Assembly (NCBI RefSeq): GCF_000337475.1
Contig: NZ_AOIT01000025.1
Location: 1 to 49,103 of the forward strand
Direction of reading: 5' to 3'
Source of the DNA: Natrinema limicola JCM 13563
GTDB taxonomy: Archaea; Halobacteriota; Halobacteria; Halobacteriales; Natrialbaceae
Length of the DNA: 49,103 nt
This document shows positions 26,331-34,865 of the stretch, piece after piece. A model generated the notes under the pieces. That model did no database searches and was not told the DNA's origin. It saw only the letters and a list, made by a program, of their open reading frames with translations. Position 1 is the stretch's first letter, and each line of letters begins with the position of its first letter. The translations under genes and the position numbers were made by a program.

Positions 26331-26543
26331 GGGTGGATGTCTGCGGGCGGGGCTGAAAAGGCGTTCGGGTTGGGTTTCTCGAGGCGGCCAATTAACGTGG
26401 ACTGATTGCTGGCTGGACGAAGAAGTCGCAACCGACACTCGACCAGCTCGAGGACCTCGAGCCTGTCAACGACCGGAAACCGAACTGTTCCTTGGTCGGC
26501 CTGCCGTTCGAACCGAGAGTACAAGAGACGACGATCGGGGAAT

Positions 26544-29500
26544 CTAGCCTAGGATGACGTTGTCGGACCCGATATTGATGTTGGTATCGTTAGTCATCGT
26601 CCCTGTCCCCGTGGTATCCGAATCCGAGTCGCCAGCCCCGATATCGGGTGAATCACTCTCGTCGACCTCACCATCGATGTTGAGTTCTGGGTCAGCGGGC
26701 GTTCCAGCCTCGTCGCCTTCGCCGGGATCGATATCTGCTTCGTTACCGTCGCCCGGAACGATCGTGATACTCGGTTTTCCGGGATTGACGCCCGCTCGCT
26801 CGACTTCGACGTAGACGATAAGATCGTTGAAGTTCGGGTCACCAGAAACACTTTGATGTTGTGCACTCTCCCACAGCGCGTCGATATCGTTATTGTCGGC
26901 ATCACAACTGGAGTCCCGCATCCCACATTCGGTGGTCATCTCGAAGAGGAAAATGAACTCGTCTTCGTTCAGGTCGAGTTCACCGTCTTCCCAGAGACTG
27001 TCGCGGTCGATGGCTGGGTCGGAGATATCCGAAAGAATCTCGTTAACACTCTCCTGCTCTTCGTTACCGGGTTGGAGACTGGGTAGATCGTTGTTTTTTG
27101 CGGTTCGAACTCTGAGGTTCTGTTCTTGCTTGTCGGCGGTCGCGTCGACTGGATCGACGAGGTAGTCCGTCGACGAAGTGTCGAAGTCCTCACACCACTG
27201 GTGGTCGCCAACAGGGTAAGGTCCAAAGAATGTATCAATAAAACGGTCTTCTTCTTTCCATTCACATCCCGCCGTCTGCCCCGGCAAGCCGTATGACTTG
27301 GACGCGAGCGTCAATGTCGCTTCTTCTTCAATCTCGATCGTCGTGTTGTAGACACGGTCACTCTTGTCCTGCCACGTCGGATACGTATTAATATTTCTCC
27401 CATTCTCAGGATTCTCGAACACGTGTTCCGTATTCGTTTCACCATCCTGTTCAGTGAGAACCTCGAGCGTCATGGTTCCAAGCTTATGATCTCCTCGGTG
27501 GATACCGGAGACTTGCGAACTCAATACCGATATGTCAACGGTCGCATTCTCGACGTCACTGAGTCCGACCCGTCCCGGATCCACGCCGGCGGTGACGTTG
27601 AACGTCACCTCGAGTTCGTCATCCTCGGTTGAGATCGTCGCGTCGTAGGTGCTATCGACGAGGACGCTCTTGTTGATCGGCAGTTCGACGGTATCGTTCT
27701 CGCCGAACGACCGGTTGATCGTTCCCGCGTCGATCCCCGTGTAGTTATCTTCGTTAAGATCCTCGGGCGGATCACGGAGATCGAGATCAAGGGAGACATT
27801 CTGTTCGCCATCGTCGACACCCGTGTTGTGCAGGTCGGCCGTAATGGTAACTTCTTCGTCGCCGACCGTCGCGTTCCCGTTGGAGAGTTCGAACTCGGTT
27901 CCCGGATGGCCGAAGTAGAACGATCCGGTTTCGTTCAGACTGCTCTCTTCGGCTTGCACGTCGTACTCGTAAACCTTCCCGTGTTCGAAAGAGTGATTGT
28001 CGGGATCGACATCAAACACGACTGTCTCGCTTTCGCCGCTGTCAAGTATTGTCCGATTGCCAATCTCGACACCTGCATCCGGAATCGTCAGCGTGACATC
28101 TCGTTTGACGTTATTGTTCGAATACGTACTGATGACTCCAGCACGCACCTCGAACGGTGTCCCGTCGTCTTCGACGATCTGATCGTTCCCAGCACCCTCA
28201 TCCTCTACGACAACAAATGTTCCGCCGTCGCCGGTCGACTCTCCCACGACCGTGGTCGAAGCGGTCTCGTCGCCGGTATCGATCGTGACGTCGTGTTCCC
28301 CTACCGGCAGAGCGGTCTTGTTCACCGTCCACTCGACGGTTCCGGTTGCGCCATAGTCGACGTCTAGCGTTCGGGTATCGGTGATGTTGAGGTCATCGAA
28401 CTCGAGGGTGATGTCGGCGCTCGTCGCGTTCTCGATACCGACGTTCCGCACGTCGGCGCTGATCGTCATGTTGTCGTCCTCTTCACTCGTTTCGATGTCG
28501 TCGTTGGTCAGGTTGAGGTGCGTTCCCTTCTTGCCGACGTAGAACGACCCTGGCTCGTCGAGTTCATCGTCCTCGGTTTTGACAATATACTTGTAGACGT
28601 TACCGTGAGAGAGTTTGTCTTTGTACTTGCTATGCTCGAACTTGAGCTCTGGATGATCGATAGTTTTGTTCTCGTTTTCACTGAGAGTGAGACCTCCTCC
28701 GCTGTCGTACTCCGTCTCGAGTAGTTCCTTCTCGAGGTTCTCGTCCCAAATGGAGGCCGTAATCTCCTGGGTATCTTCGCTTTCGCCAACATTTTTGACG
28801 TCGACTCTGATACTGAACGGCTTGTTGTTCTTCCCTCCCTTGTCAGGGAAGGGGGCAAACCGTCTGTCGTATTCTTTCCAACCGGGACGAGTGATTCCCT
28901 TATCCTTGTTAACGACGAACGAGACCGACTCGTCTGTCTGCCGGATGCCCTTGATTTTCACCTCAACGGTGTCATCGTTGACGGAGTCTACTTCCACCTC
29001 GTCGTACTTGTCCGCACCGAGCGCATCCTCGAGATAGTCGTACCACGCGTCTTGGTAGGTAGTGTCTTCGATACGGAACGCGATATTTTCGCCGTTACAG
29101 CTCCCCTTCTTTTCAATCTCTTCGGTCAGCGCCGCCGTCTTGTTCCAATTCGCTTTCGCAGCTAATCCGGAGTTACCGATGTCGCCCTTCTCGAATTGCA
29201 TTACCTGAAGCCGTAATGACCCTGTTTTCTCACTTGACGCGTTGGTATAGGCGATGTTGGGCTCGGAGATGACTGTGGACGAACTGTCGGTGTATTTCCA
29301 GATACCGCCCGCTTGGTGGACGATTTTGGTACCATCTTCGAGGTCGTATTTGAGTGCGTTCAGTTCGCCCGAAGTGTTCACCGGTGCCACACAGCCATTC
29401 TCGAATGGCTTGTCCGTCGATTCGTTGTACCAAGAGACTGTCATTTCACCATCGTCCACGATCGATGCATCGGCGTCGGGTGGCACTGGAATTGATCGAA

Positions 29501-29729
29501 CATCATCTGTTGTTGCCACCGTTGAGAGCGTGTGATCCGTCTCTGTCATGTACATCTTTGCCCGCTCCTCGCTAGTCTTGTCCTCAATCGCATCGAAAAA
29601 TGGAACACCAGTGATAAGTAGCAACGCTACAGCGAGCATTACAATCATACTCAGAAGCGCGAAGCCGACGACTGGGGATACACCTCGTTTATCGGGTGAC
29701 CTGTCTCTCAATATTCCCCTTAATTTCAT
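26544..29729 (-). CDS. Very large pilin-like surface protein with CARDB-like repeats
   Basis: A 1061-residue protein. The N-terminus has a charged leader and KRG followed by VSPVVGFALLSMIVMLAVAL, the prepilin-peptidase site and hydrophobic helix of archaeal type IV pilin-like proteins. The rest is extracellular and acidic. Two related units of about 150 residues (around 380-530 and 590-740) each start with YKYIVKTEDD or YEYDVQAEES, then GSFYVGKKGT or GSFYFGHPGT, and contain NMTISADVRNVGIEN or VTITADLHNTGVDD, which are CARDB/Ig-like adhesive domains. There are many N-glycosylation sequons. The Gly/Asp/Ser-rich tail ends NTNINIGSDNVILG. It heads the surface cluster, is far longer than normal pilins (100-200 residues), and may be a tip adhesin or a wall-anchored protein. 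Confidence 0.8.
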   Translation of the reverse strand: MKLRGILRDRSPDKRGVSPVVGFALLSMIVMLAVALLLITGVPFFDAIEDKTSEERAKMYMTETDHTLSTVATTDDVRSIPVPPDADASIVDDGEMTVSWYNESTDKPFENGCVAPVNTSGELNALKYDLEDGTKIVHQAGGIWKYTDSSSTVISEPNIAYTNASSEKTGSLRLQVMQFEKGDIGNSGLAAKANWNKTAALTEEIEKKGSCNGENIAFRIEDTTYQDAWYDYLEDALGADKYDEVEVDSVNDDTVEVKIKGIRQTDESVSFVVNKDKGITRPGWKEYDRRFAPFPDKGGKNNKPFSIRVDVKNVGESEDTQEITASIWDENLEKELLETEYDSGGGLTLSENENKTIDHPELKFEHSKYKDKLSHGNVYKYIVKTEDDELDEPGSFYVGKKGTHLNLTNDDIETSEEDDNMTISADVRNVGIENATSADITLEFDDLNITDTRTLDVDYGATGTVEWTVNKTALPVGEHDVTIDTGDETASTTVVGESTGDGGTFVVVEDEGAGNDQIVEDDGTPFEVRAGVISTYSNNNVKRDVTLTIPDAGVEIGNRTILDSGESETVVFDVDPDNHSFEHGKVYEYDVQAEESSLNETGSFYFGHPGTEFELSNGNATVGDEEVTITADLHNTGVDDGEQNVSLDLDLRDPPEDLNEDNYTGIDAGTINRSFGENDTVELPINKSVLVDSTYDATISTEDDELEVTFNVTAGVDPGRVGLSDVENATVDISVLSSQVSGIHRGDHKLGTMTLEVLTEQDGETNTEHVFENPENGRNINTYPTWQDKSDRVYNTTIEIEEEATLTLASKSYGLPGQTAGCEWKEEDRFIDTFFGPYPVGDHQWCEDFDTSSTDYLVDPVDATADKQEQNLRVRTAKNNDLPSLQPGNEEQESVNEILSDISDPAIDRDSLWEDGELDLNEDEFIFLFEMTTECGMRDSSCDADNNDIDALWESAQHQSVSGDPNFNDLIVYVEVERAGVNPGKPSITIVPGDGNEADIDPGEGDEAGTPADPELNIDGEVDESDSPDIGAGDSDSDTTGTGTMTNDTNINIGSDNVILG

Positions 29730-29753
29730 CTTGTAGCCCTGTCGTTAATCCTA

Positions 29754-29762
29754 TTTTATATA
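29754..29762 (-). promoter_or_regulatory. Strong TATA box of the large pilin-like gene
   Basis: The minus strand reads TATATAAAA, centred about 29 bases before the ATG at 29729. It is one of the best promoters in the window, and the spacing implies a leaderless message. Confidence 0.7.
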
Positions 29763-29764
29763 CC

Positions 29765-30290
29765 TTATTGCCATTATAGGCGGAAAGGAAGTACTGTCCT
29801 TCCTCAAGGGACGCTTGAGAGCGCAAAAACCGCTTTCGAGTACAGTGAGAAATAAATATATTTGACAGTAATGGCCGTTCTAACCACTCGGTGCAGAATT
29901 GCTATCCGATTACATCTCTATTGACGACTGCACCGTCGTCAATATTCGTATTGCCATCTGCAGTGATATTACCAGTGACCGTTGCGCCCTACGTGAGTAA
30001 AATCCCACCACCGACATCGCTGCCCCACCGATTGTCACATACTTCTACATTTATTCGCAGCCACTCGAAAATATATGAACTATTATAGAAATTAAAAATA
30101 TTTTAAACTATTTTGATATTATAATAGAAGGAAGGTTGGGTTTCACTAGTTGTGCGTACCTGCGCTATCTCGACATTCCTTCGTGTAGACAGTACCAATT
30201 GTATAGTCTCGGTCAAATGCGACCACGCGAATGGATGGGACATTGACTCCTCCTAGAAACCGTGGTCACGCAGTGACAACTCCATCACTC
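29765..30290. other. AT-rich intergenic island
   Basis: This stretch is far richer in A and T than the rest of the window, above all at 30060-30150, where runs of A/T-only bases are common. It contains the remnant described at 29906-30057 and no intact gene. Such AT-rich DNA in haloarchaea usually marks horizontally acquired or regulatory DNA. Confidence 0.6.
29906..30057 (-). pseudogene. Remnant of a beta-helix (bactofilin-like) gene
   Basis: On the minus strand one frame reads NVEVCDNRWGSDVGGGILLT, a TAG, and then GATVTGNITADGNTNIDDGA and VVNRDVIG before a stop. The alternation of V/I, G and N resembles the beta-helix turns of the protein encoded at 31592-32422 (NNANVGGNI, GDITIRNNA). It lacks a start and a full domain, so I read it as the decayed end of a related gene. 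Confidence 0.4.
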
Positions 30291-30815
30291 CTAATCGGAT
30301 ACGCATTTAACGGTAACCTCCCGATCGAGCGTGGTAGAAAACGATCCATCGCTTACTTCGAGTGATATCGTTAGCGTCGTACTGCCGGCTTGCTGACCCC
30401 GCCAATTCTGGCACTCAAAGTCGCCAGTTACAACCCGAAGACTATCGCCGGCGGTCTCTTTTCTAATTTCGTTCGTGATGCCGTCTCCGTCTCGTTCAAC
30501 GCGAAGATCTTCGATAATCAATTCGGTCGATGCAGTCTGGTCAGTTATGACAGTAACCTCGACGTCATCATATTCATAGTCGGAACAGAAAATCAAGAAA
30601 CAGCCACCACTGTCGGCCTCACTGCTTTGCAGTCGAATCACGCGATTCTGATCAGCGTTGGGATAGTCGAGTCCAACGTACGCGTCCGCGTCGTGTGCGG
30701 TCTCGACGCCAATTCCTCGATCGGCGGCCATCGAGTCGAACGCGCCGCTCGATGTAGCAAGTATGGCTGCTCCGACGACGAGCAATCCAAGCCCGAGTTT
30801 TGTGACGGTCTTCAT
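30291..30815 (-). CDS. Secreted DUF1102-like protein with four cysteines
   Basis: A 174-residue secreted protein starting at the ATG at 30813-30815 (MKTVTKLGLGLLVVGAAILA). An N-terminal hydrophobic helix (residues 5-22) is followed by SGAFDSMAADRGIGVETAHD and DADAYVGLD, the motif shared with the proteins at 31592 and 32904. The remainder is a beta-sandwich (VEVTVITDQTASTELIIEDL; TTLTISLEVSDGSFSTTL). The cysteines in GGCFLIFCSD and at the C-terminus (FECQNW, VKCVSD) could form two disulphides. The form resembles TasA/camelysin-type fibre subunits: short, secreted and beta-rich, with a signal peptide cut by a partner peptidase. That role is inferred from the neighbouring signal peptidase. Confidence 0.75.
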   Translation of the reverse strand: MKTVTKLGLGLLVVGAAILATSSGAFDSMAADRGIGVETAHDADAYVGLDYPNADQNRVIRLQSSEADSGGCFLIFCSDYEYDDVEVTVITDQTASTELIIEDLRVERDGDGITNEIRKETAGDSLRVVTGDFECQNWRGQQAGSTTLTISLEVSDGSFSTTLDREVTVKCVSD

Positions 30816-30918
30816 ATCAGCATCGGCGTTTGTTGTGTATTTCGAGTCCGGGTCATGCAATATGACGTATCAACCGTCATTTAGACCGAGCCCCGATTTG
30901 GCTATCATGGCACCGTGT

Positions 30919-31461
30919 TTACGGAGGTCGTTCTATTTCTCCGAGTCGCATCCGCCGGTTCTGAACCACGTGGACGACCGCCGAAACAGCAAACAATGCG
31001 AACACCAGCGTCGCCCAGCCGAGTTCTGGAACAGTCTCAGTTGGAATGACCTCGAGCCACAGCCCACCCATCACAACCGACCCGATCACGGTCAGCCCCA
31101 GATAGTAGACACCCCACGGGATCGAATCGCCGGGGACGATATCGAGGTAGACCTCGAGTTCGGCAGCCTCATCGGTGAGCTCGATCGTTCGGTTGTCGAA
31201 CTCAATGATGTTTGCGCGCTCGAGCGTCGGCAAGTGGGTCTGTTGTAACGACGTATAGACGCGCTTTCGCTCGGCAGAGGTGATTTCATCGACCTCTTTG
31301 TCGAGTTCCCAGGCAGCGACGTGTTCGGCGAGGTCGCCGAGCGTGACGGGCTCGTCCTCGCGCTTGCAGTAGTGAATGGCGTAGCGACGGCGCTGATTAC
31401 TCAGCAGGTCGAAAATTTCCCCCTGACTTGGATCCGACCGTGTTTCAGCCTGTGTCGCCAT
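30919..31461 (-). CDS. DUF7344 winged-helix regulator with two membrane helices
   Basis: A 180-residue protein. Residues 14-110 are a winged helix (IFDLLSNQRRRYAIHYCK, then VTLGDLAEHVAAWE and RVYTSLQQTHLPTLERANII), the DUF7344 domain common in haloarchaea. Two hydrophobic helices follow (VYYLGLTVIGSVVMGGLWLE and LGWATLVFALFAVSAVVHVV), so it is probably a membrane-tethered DNA-binding protein. It lies between two genes for secreted DUF1102-like proteins on the same strand and is likely their regulator. A TATA-like TTCTATACA sits about 22 bases before the start. Confidence 0.8.
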   Translation of the reverse strand: MATQAETRSDPSQGEIFDLLSNQRRRYAIHYCKREDEPVTLGDLAEHVAAWELDKEVDEITSAERKRVYTSLQQTHLPTLERANIIEFDNRTIELTDEAAELEVYLDIVPGDSIPWGVYYLGLTVIGSVVMGGLWLEVIPTETVPELGWATLVFALFAVSAVVHVVQNRRMRLGEIERPP

Positions 31462-31591
31462 TGACGCTCCTGTATAGAACTACGGAACTCACGACCAATA
31501 AGTACACTGTACCATCACGAATCCGTGGGAATCGGGCTCGAGCACGGCACGGCGTCTATGTCTGCGAATCGTCGTCCCACAGGTAGCAACA

Positions 31592-32422
31592 TCAACACTG
31601 GACGCCGGGCAGGTCGGTCTGATTCTCGGAGATTGTACCAGTGACGACCGCGTTGTTCCCGACGGTGACTGTCCCACAAGCCATGATGTCACCGTCGATT
31701 TCGGCGTTGTTCCGAATGTCGACGTTGCCACCAGCGATGAGGTCACCGCTGACGGCGTTGTTCCGGATTGTAATATCGCCCTGTGCGACGATGTTTCCGC
31801 CGACGTTCGCGTTGTTGGTGATCGTCACCGAACCGCCGCTTTCGATGTCACCGCCGACATTGACGTTGTTGTCGACCGTCACATCGCCACCGGAAGTGAC
31901 GTCGCCGTCTTCGTCGACCGAGACCACGACCGGCTCGTCAGTACAGTCCACGGGAACGAGCGCGGTCGTTTCTCGAGTCGCGTCCACGCTCGAGGCGTCA
32001 CCCGACGCGACGAACTGTAGCAGCACGCGGTAGGATCCATCGAGCGACGCCCCATCCTCACACGCGAGGACGACATCGAACGTCTCGGTGTCGCTACCGG
32101 GCTGGACATCGACCGACAGCGCCGTCGACGTGACCGGATCGTTGCTCTCGTCGGTGATCCCGACGATCGAGGCGTCGACTGTGGCCGAGTCATCTCGGGC
32201 GTTGTCGGTCACAGTATAGACGGCCGTCTGCTCCCCGGGCGAGTCGATCGACGCTGACGCCGATTGGTCTTCGAGGCCGAGATAGGCGCTCGAGTCGTCG
32301 GCCGTCGCGACGCTCACGCCACGGTCAGCGGCGATCGTGGCGAAGCCGAATGTCGGTCCGGCCATCGTCGCAACTCCGAGGAGGATGAGCACGACCGCGA
32401 TACCCGTGAAAGGACGTATCAT
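31592..32422 (-). CDS. Secreted DUF1102-like protein with bactofilin-like beta-helix repeats
   Basis: A 276-residue secreted protein starting at the ATG at 32420-32422 (MIRPFTGIAVVLILLGVATM). After the signal helix come FGFATIAADRGVSVATADDS (shared motif), then an Ig-like beta domain (about 50-160) with DVVLACEDG and VPVDC, which may be disulphide-bonded. From about residue 170 the chain is built of roughly 17-residue turns: GGDVTVDNNVNVGGDI, GGSVTITNNANVGGNI, QGDITIRNNAVSGDLI, GGNVDIRNNAEIDGDI and CGTVTVGNNAVVTGTI. Such turns form a right-handed beta-helix as in bactofilins, which polymerise into filaments. An exported, fibre-linked version is unusual. Likely a structural surface component. 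Confidence 0.78.
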   Translation of the reverse strand: MIRPFTGIAVVLILLGVATMAGPTFGFATIAADRGVSVATADDSSAYLGLEDQSASASIDSPGEQTAVYTVTDNARDDSATVDASIVGITDESNDPVTSTALSVDVQPGSDTETFDVVLACEDGASLDGSYRVLLQFVASGDASSVDATRETTALVPVDCTDEPVVVSVDEDGDVTSGGDVTVDNNVNVGGDIESGGSVTITNNANVGGNIVAQGDITIRNNAVSGDLIAGGNVDIRNNAEIDGDIMACGTVTVGNNAVVTGTISENQTDLPGVQC

Positions 32423-32903
32423 GTTGGGATACTGTATAGTGTGTGAAACCCTGGTGTTACGAGACGTCTCTACAGCCGGTGTTACGCACCTGTGCCCGTA
32501 CAATAGCTACGCAGCGAACGAATATAAGATTGCTGTACAGTCACGCAATCTCGTACGTCGGTTGCGACTCGCTGTGCCGTGATATTGTGGTCAGTCGCCT
32601 GTCTTGTGTGCCAACGGCTGTCCAGCCGTGACAGTGGTCGACAATCGCGAGTGTCACGAGGTATCGTAGCACTCGAGAGTGTGTGGTTTGTCTACATCCC
32701 AAATTCTCGAGACGCCCCGACTTCGGCCGTTCAGGCCGGGCTTGAAGCTGATCGCGGTGTCGCTGCAACGGGTATTATCAACCTTGAACAGTATCTCGGT
32801 ACTCAATACAAAGTGGGTAGGGTGCTATGATTGAGATAGAAGCCACCCGGTAATCGATGGCCTTCGGTTGCCGGCGCAAGGCAGATACACGAAACACATA
32901 ATC
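32423..32903. other. Divergent intergenic region of the surface cluster
   Basis: No convincing gene. It separates the leftward and rightward halves of the cluster and so should hold promoters for both. A minus-strand ACTATACAG near 32432-32440 lies about 15 bases upstream of the ATG at 32422. Small hairpins occur (ACGGCTgtccAGCCGT near 32610) and GGCC-rich inverted segments near 32725. Confidence 0.4.
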
Positions 32904-33440
32904 ATGAGAACAAATCGCAAAAACGTCTTGATTTCACTCGGATTGATCGTTGCCATCAGTGGAGCAGCCCTCGGGTCGGGCGCGTTCACGTCAGTTGAAG
33001 CAGACCGCGGCGTGACCGTCAATACTGCTGGTGACGCAGATGCGTTTCTCGCGATCACGCCAGGTGACGGATACGGTGGTAACGGGTACATTTCAAACGA
33101 TAGCAGCGAAGGTGCGATGACATTCGACCTCGGCGATGAAGACAGCGAAACTAACAGTTCTGGCCAGGGATTCAACCAGAATGCGACAACGAATATCACT
33201 AGCTTAATTCAGCTGGAAAATCAAGGAAACAATGCTATTACCGTTGGGTTTGAGAACGCAGACACCCCATCTAACACCACCACTGTCGATGTTGATCAGG
33301 GGACGGTGACATTCGAAATAGAAGACTCACCTGACCTCGAGACGGGTGAAACTGCAAACGTCTCAGTCTCAGTGAACACATCTGCTGAGCCTACCACCGT
33401 GTCTGACTCTCCAAGCGTCACGATCTACGCTACGGAATAA
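32904..33440 (+). CDS. Secreted DUF1102-like protein, candidate fibre subunit
   Basis: A 178-residue secreted protein starting at ATG 32904 (MRTNRKNVLISLGLIVAISG). The signal helix is followed by GSGAFTSVEADRGVTVNTAG and DADAFLAI, the form closest to the DUF1102 consensus and to the GAF...(D/N)xTF..G.L pattern of TasA/camelysin subunits. The rest is a Gly/Asn/Ser/Thr-rich beta domain with sequons (SSGQGFNQNATTNIT; TANVSVSVNTS). It has no cysteines. It is followed by the CARDB protein (75 bases to the preferred start) and the signal peptidase, an arrangement that suggests a secreted subunit, an accessory protein and a dedicated peptidase. Confidence 0.78.
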   Translation: MRTNRKNVLISLGLIVAISGAALGSGAFTSVEADRGVTVNTAGDADAFLAITPGDGYGGNGYISNDSSEGAMTFDLGDEDSETNSSGQGFNQNATTNITSLIQLENQGNNAITVGFENADTPSNTTTVDVDQGTVTFEIEDSPDLETGETANVSVSVNTSAEPTTVSDSPSVTIYATE

Positions 33441-33515
33441 CCGTAGAACCGTTTGGCTAGGCTCGGATCTGCGATCTTGCCGACCTATGTTCTGAGCCCA
33501 CAACTGGTGATTTAT

Positions 33516-34700
33516 GTGTTATCTCTCAAACCAACTCTCGCTGTCGTTCTTGTCCTTACTGCTAGCCTCGCAGTAGCGACCGCTGCCGTGGCCCTTGAGG
33601 ACGACACCACCGGCGAGATCATTCTCGAGCCCGCATCCTCACCGAACGGCGACTACGCCGCGATCGAGGATAACCACCTCGAGCTCAACCTCGAGAAACT
33701 CAACGATCGCGCGATCACACGCGCGGACAACGTCTTCACGATCACGGTCACCAACGAAACTGTCGACCGGGTCTGGATCGAGCATAACGTCACTGGGCTC
33801 ACGTTCTACCACGGGAACGATCTCACAAACACAATCAGCAAATCGAATCCGCTCGAGGTCTCTCCCGGCGACACCGAACACATCGGCGTTGCCATCGACA
33901 CTCACGTCGCACAGGAGGGAACAGAGACGTTCACAGTCACGGCACAGTACGCCGACAACGAAACCGAGCCAGACCAGTCTGCGGGAGGTTCGGGAGGTGC
34001 AAGCGACTCGAGTTCGTCACCCTCACCAGCCATCGAGCGCACGGACCTCACTGTCTCGCCAACGACGGCCGACACAGGTGACACGGTCACGGTGACCGCG
34101 ACTTACCGCAACGTCGGCGACGCATCGGGCCAGACGACGGCGCAGGTGACCGTCGACGGCATCGTCGTCGATCAGCGGACGATCGTCCTCGAGCCGGGCG
34201 AGGAACGAACCGTCACGTTCGAACGCACGATGGACTGGCCTGGCACACACGAAGTCGGCGTTTCGGGAGCAGGCAGCCAGTCGGTGACCGTCGGAGGGCC
34301 GCCGATCGACGTGGTCACCGCCAGCGTCGATGACACGACAGTCACCACAGGCGACTCGACCACCGTTCGAGCAACCGTTACCAATCCGACCGACAGGGGG
34401 GTCGATCGGACGCTCGAGGTGGCGGTCGACGGCATCGTCGTCGACAGCCGGGCCGTCTCGATTCCAGCACACAGCGAGCGGACGGTGACCTTCGAGCGGG
34501 AACTCGAGACAGCAGGAACTTACGAGATCGCAGTCAGCGGCGTCCCCGCAGGCGAGGTAACAGTCGAGGAGCCGGGGGGATTCTCACTGCAGAACCGTGA
34601 CCTCTCGCCCGCGACGACGGCGGCGCTCGCACCGCCGGCGACGGCGGGGCTGTTGTTCCTGGCAGTCGCCGCCAACCGCCGGTGGGCGATCTTCGGGTAG
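33516..34700 (+). CDS. Secreted CARDB-domain protein with C-terminal membrane anchor
   Basis: A 394-residue protein. I prefer the GTG at 33516 (MLSLKPTLAVVLVLTASLAV, a clear signal peptide); GTG 33507 and TTG 33453 are in frame. Residues 30-155 form a beta domain of unknown type. After a Gly/Ser linker (SAGGSGGASDSSSSPSP) come two CARDB/Ig-like domains: TDLTVSPTTADTGDTVTVTA and VVTASVDDTTVTTGDSTTVR, each ending in a VTFER strand and a G-S/G-V-x-x-G turn. A C-terminal membrane helix (TAALAPPATAGLLFLAVAAN) ends in positive residues (RRWAIFG). It probably sits on the outer face and binds surface components. Overlapping strand order is typical of haloarchaeal surface adhesins. Confidence 0.78.
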   Translation: MLSLKPTLAVVLVLTASLAVATAAVALEDDTTGEIILEPASSPNGDYAAIEDNHLELNLEKLNDRAITRADNVFTITVTNETVDRVWIEHNVTGLTFYHGNDLTNTISKSNPLEVSPGDTEHIGVAIDTHVAQEGTETFTVTAQYADNETEPDQSAGGSGGASDSSSSPSPAIERTDLTVSPTTADTGDTVTVTATYRNVGDASGQTTAQVTVDGIVVDQRTIVLEPGEERTVTFERTMDWPGTHEVGVSGAGSQSVTVGGPPIDVVTASVDDTTVTTGDSTTVRATVTNPTDRGVDRTLEVAVDGIVVDSRAVSIPAHSERTVTFERELETAGTYEIAVSGVPAGEVTVEEPGGFSLQNRDLSPATTAALAPPATAGLLFLAVAANRRWAIFG

Positions 34701-34865
34701 CGACGCCGTCACAGGTCATGATACCAGTCAGGACCGTCGTACAGGTGTGTCGATATGCCCAACCCCCCTCGAGTCTGGTAACTCGCGCGGGCTTTAAGAC
34801 TGCTGGACACGAAGAATCGCTATCCTGAACAGTCAGCCACGTATGATCGTCACCGCTACCGATCG

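Noticed and set aside
26400-26560. A coding-like stretch on the plus strand (TLDQLEDLEPVNDRKPNCSL)
   Set aside because: Reasonable codon use, but no start codon before it (TAA upstream) and no recognised family; may be a remnant.
32541-32768. A minus-strand reading frame in the divergent gap of the surface cluster
   Set aside because: Basic, Arg/His-rich peptide with no motif; probably chance.
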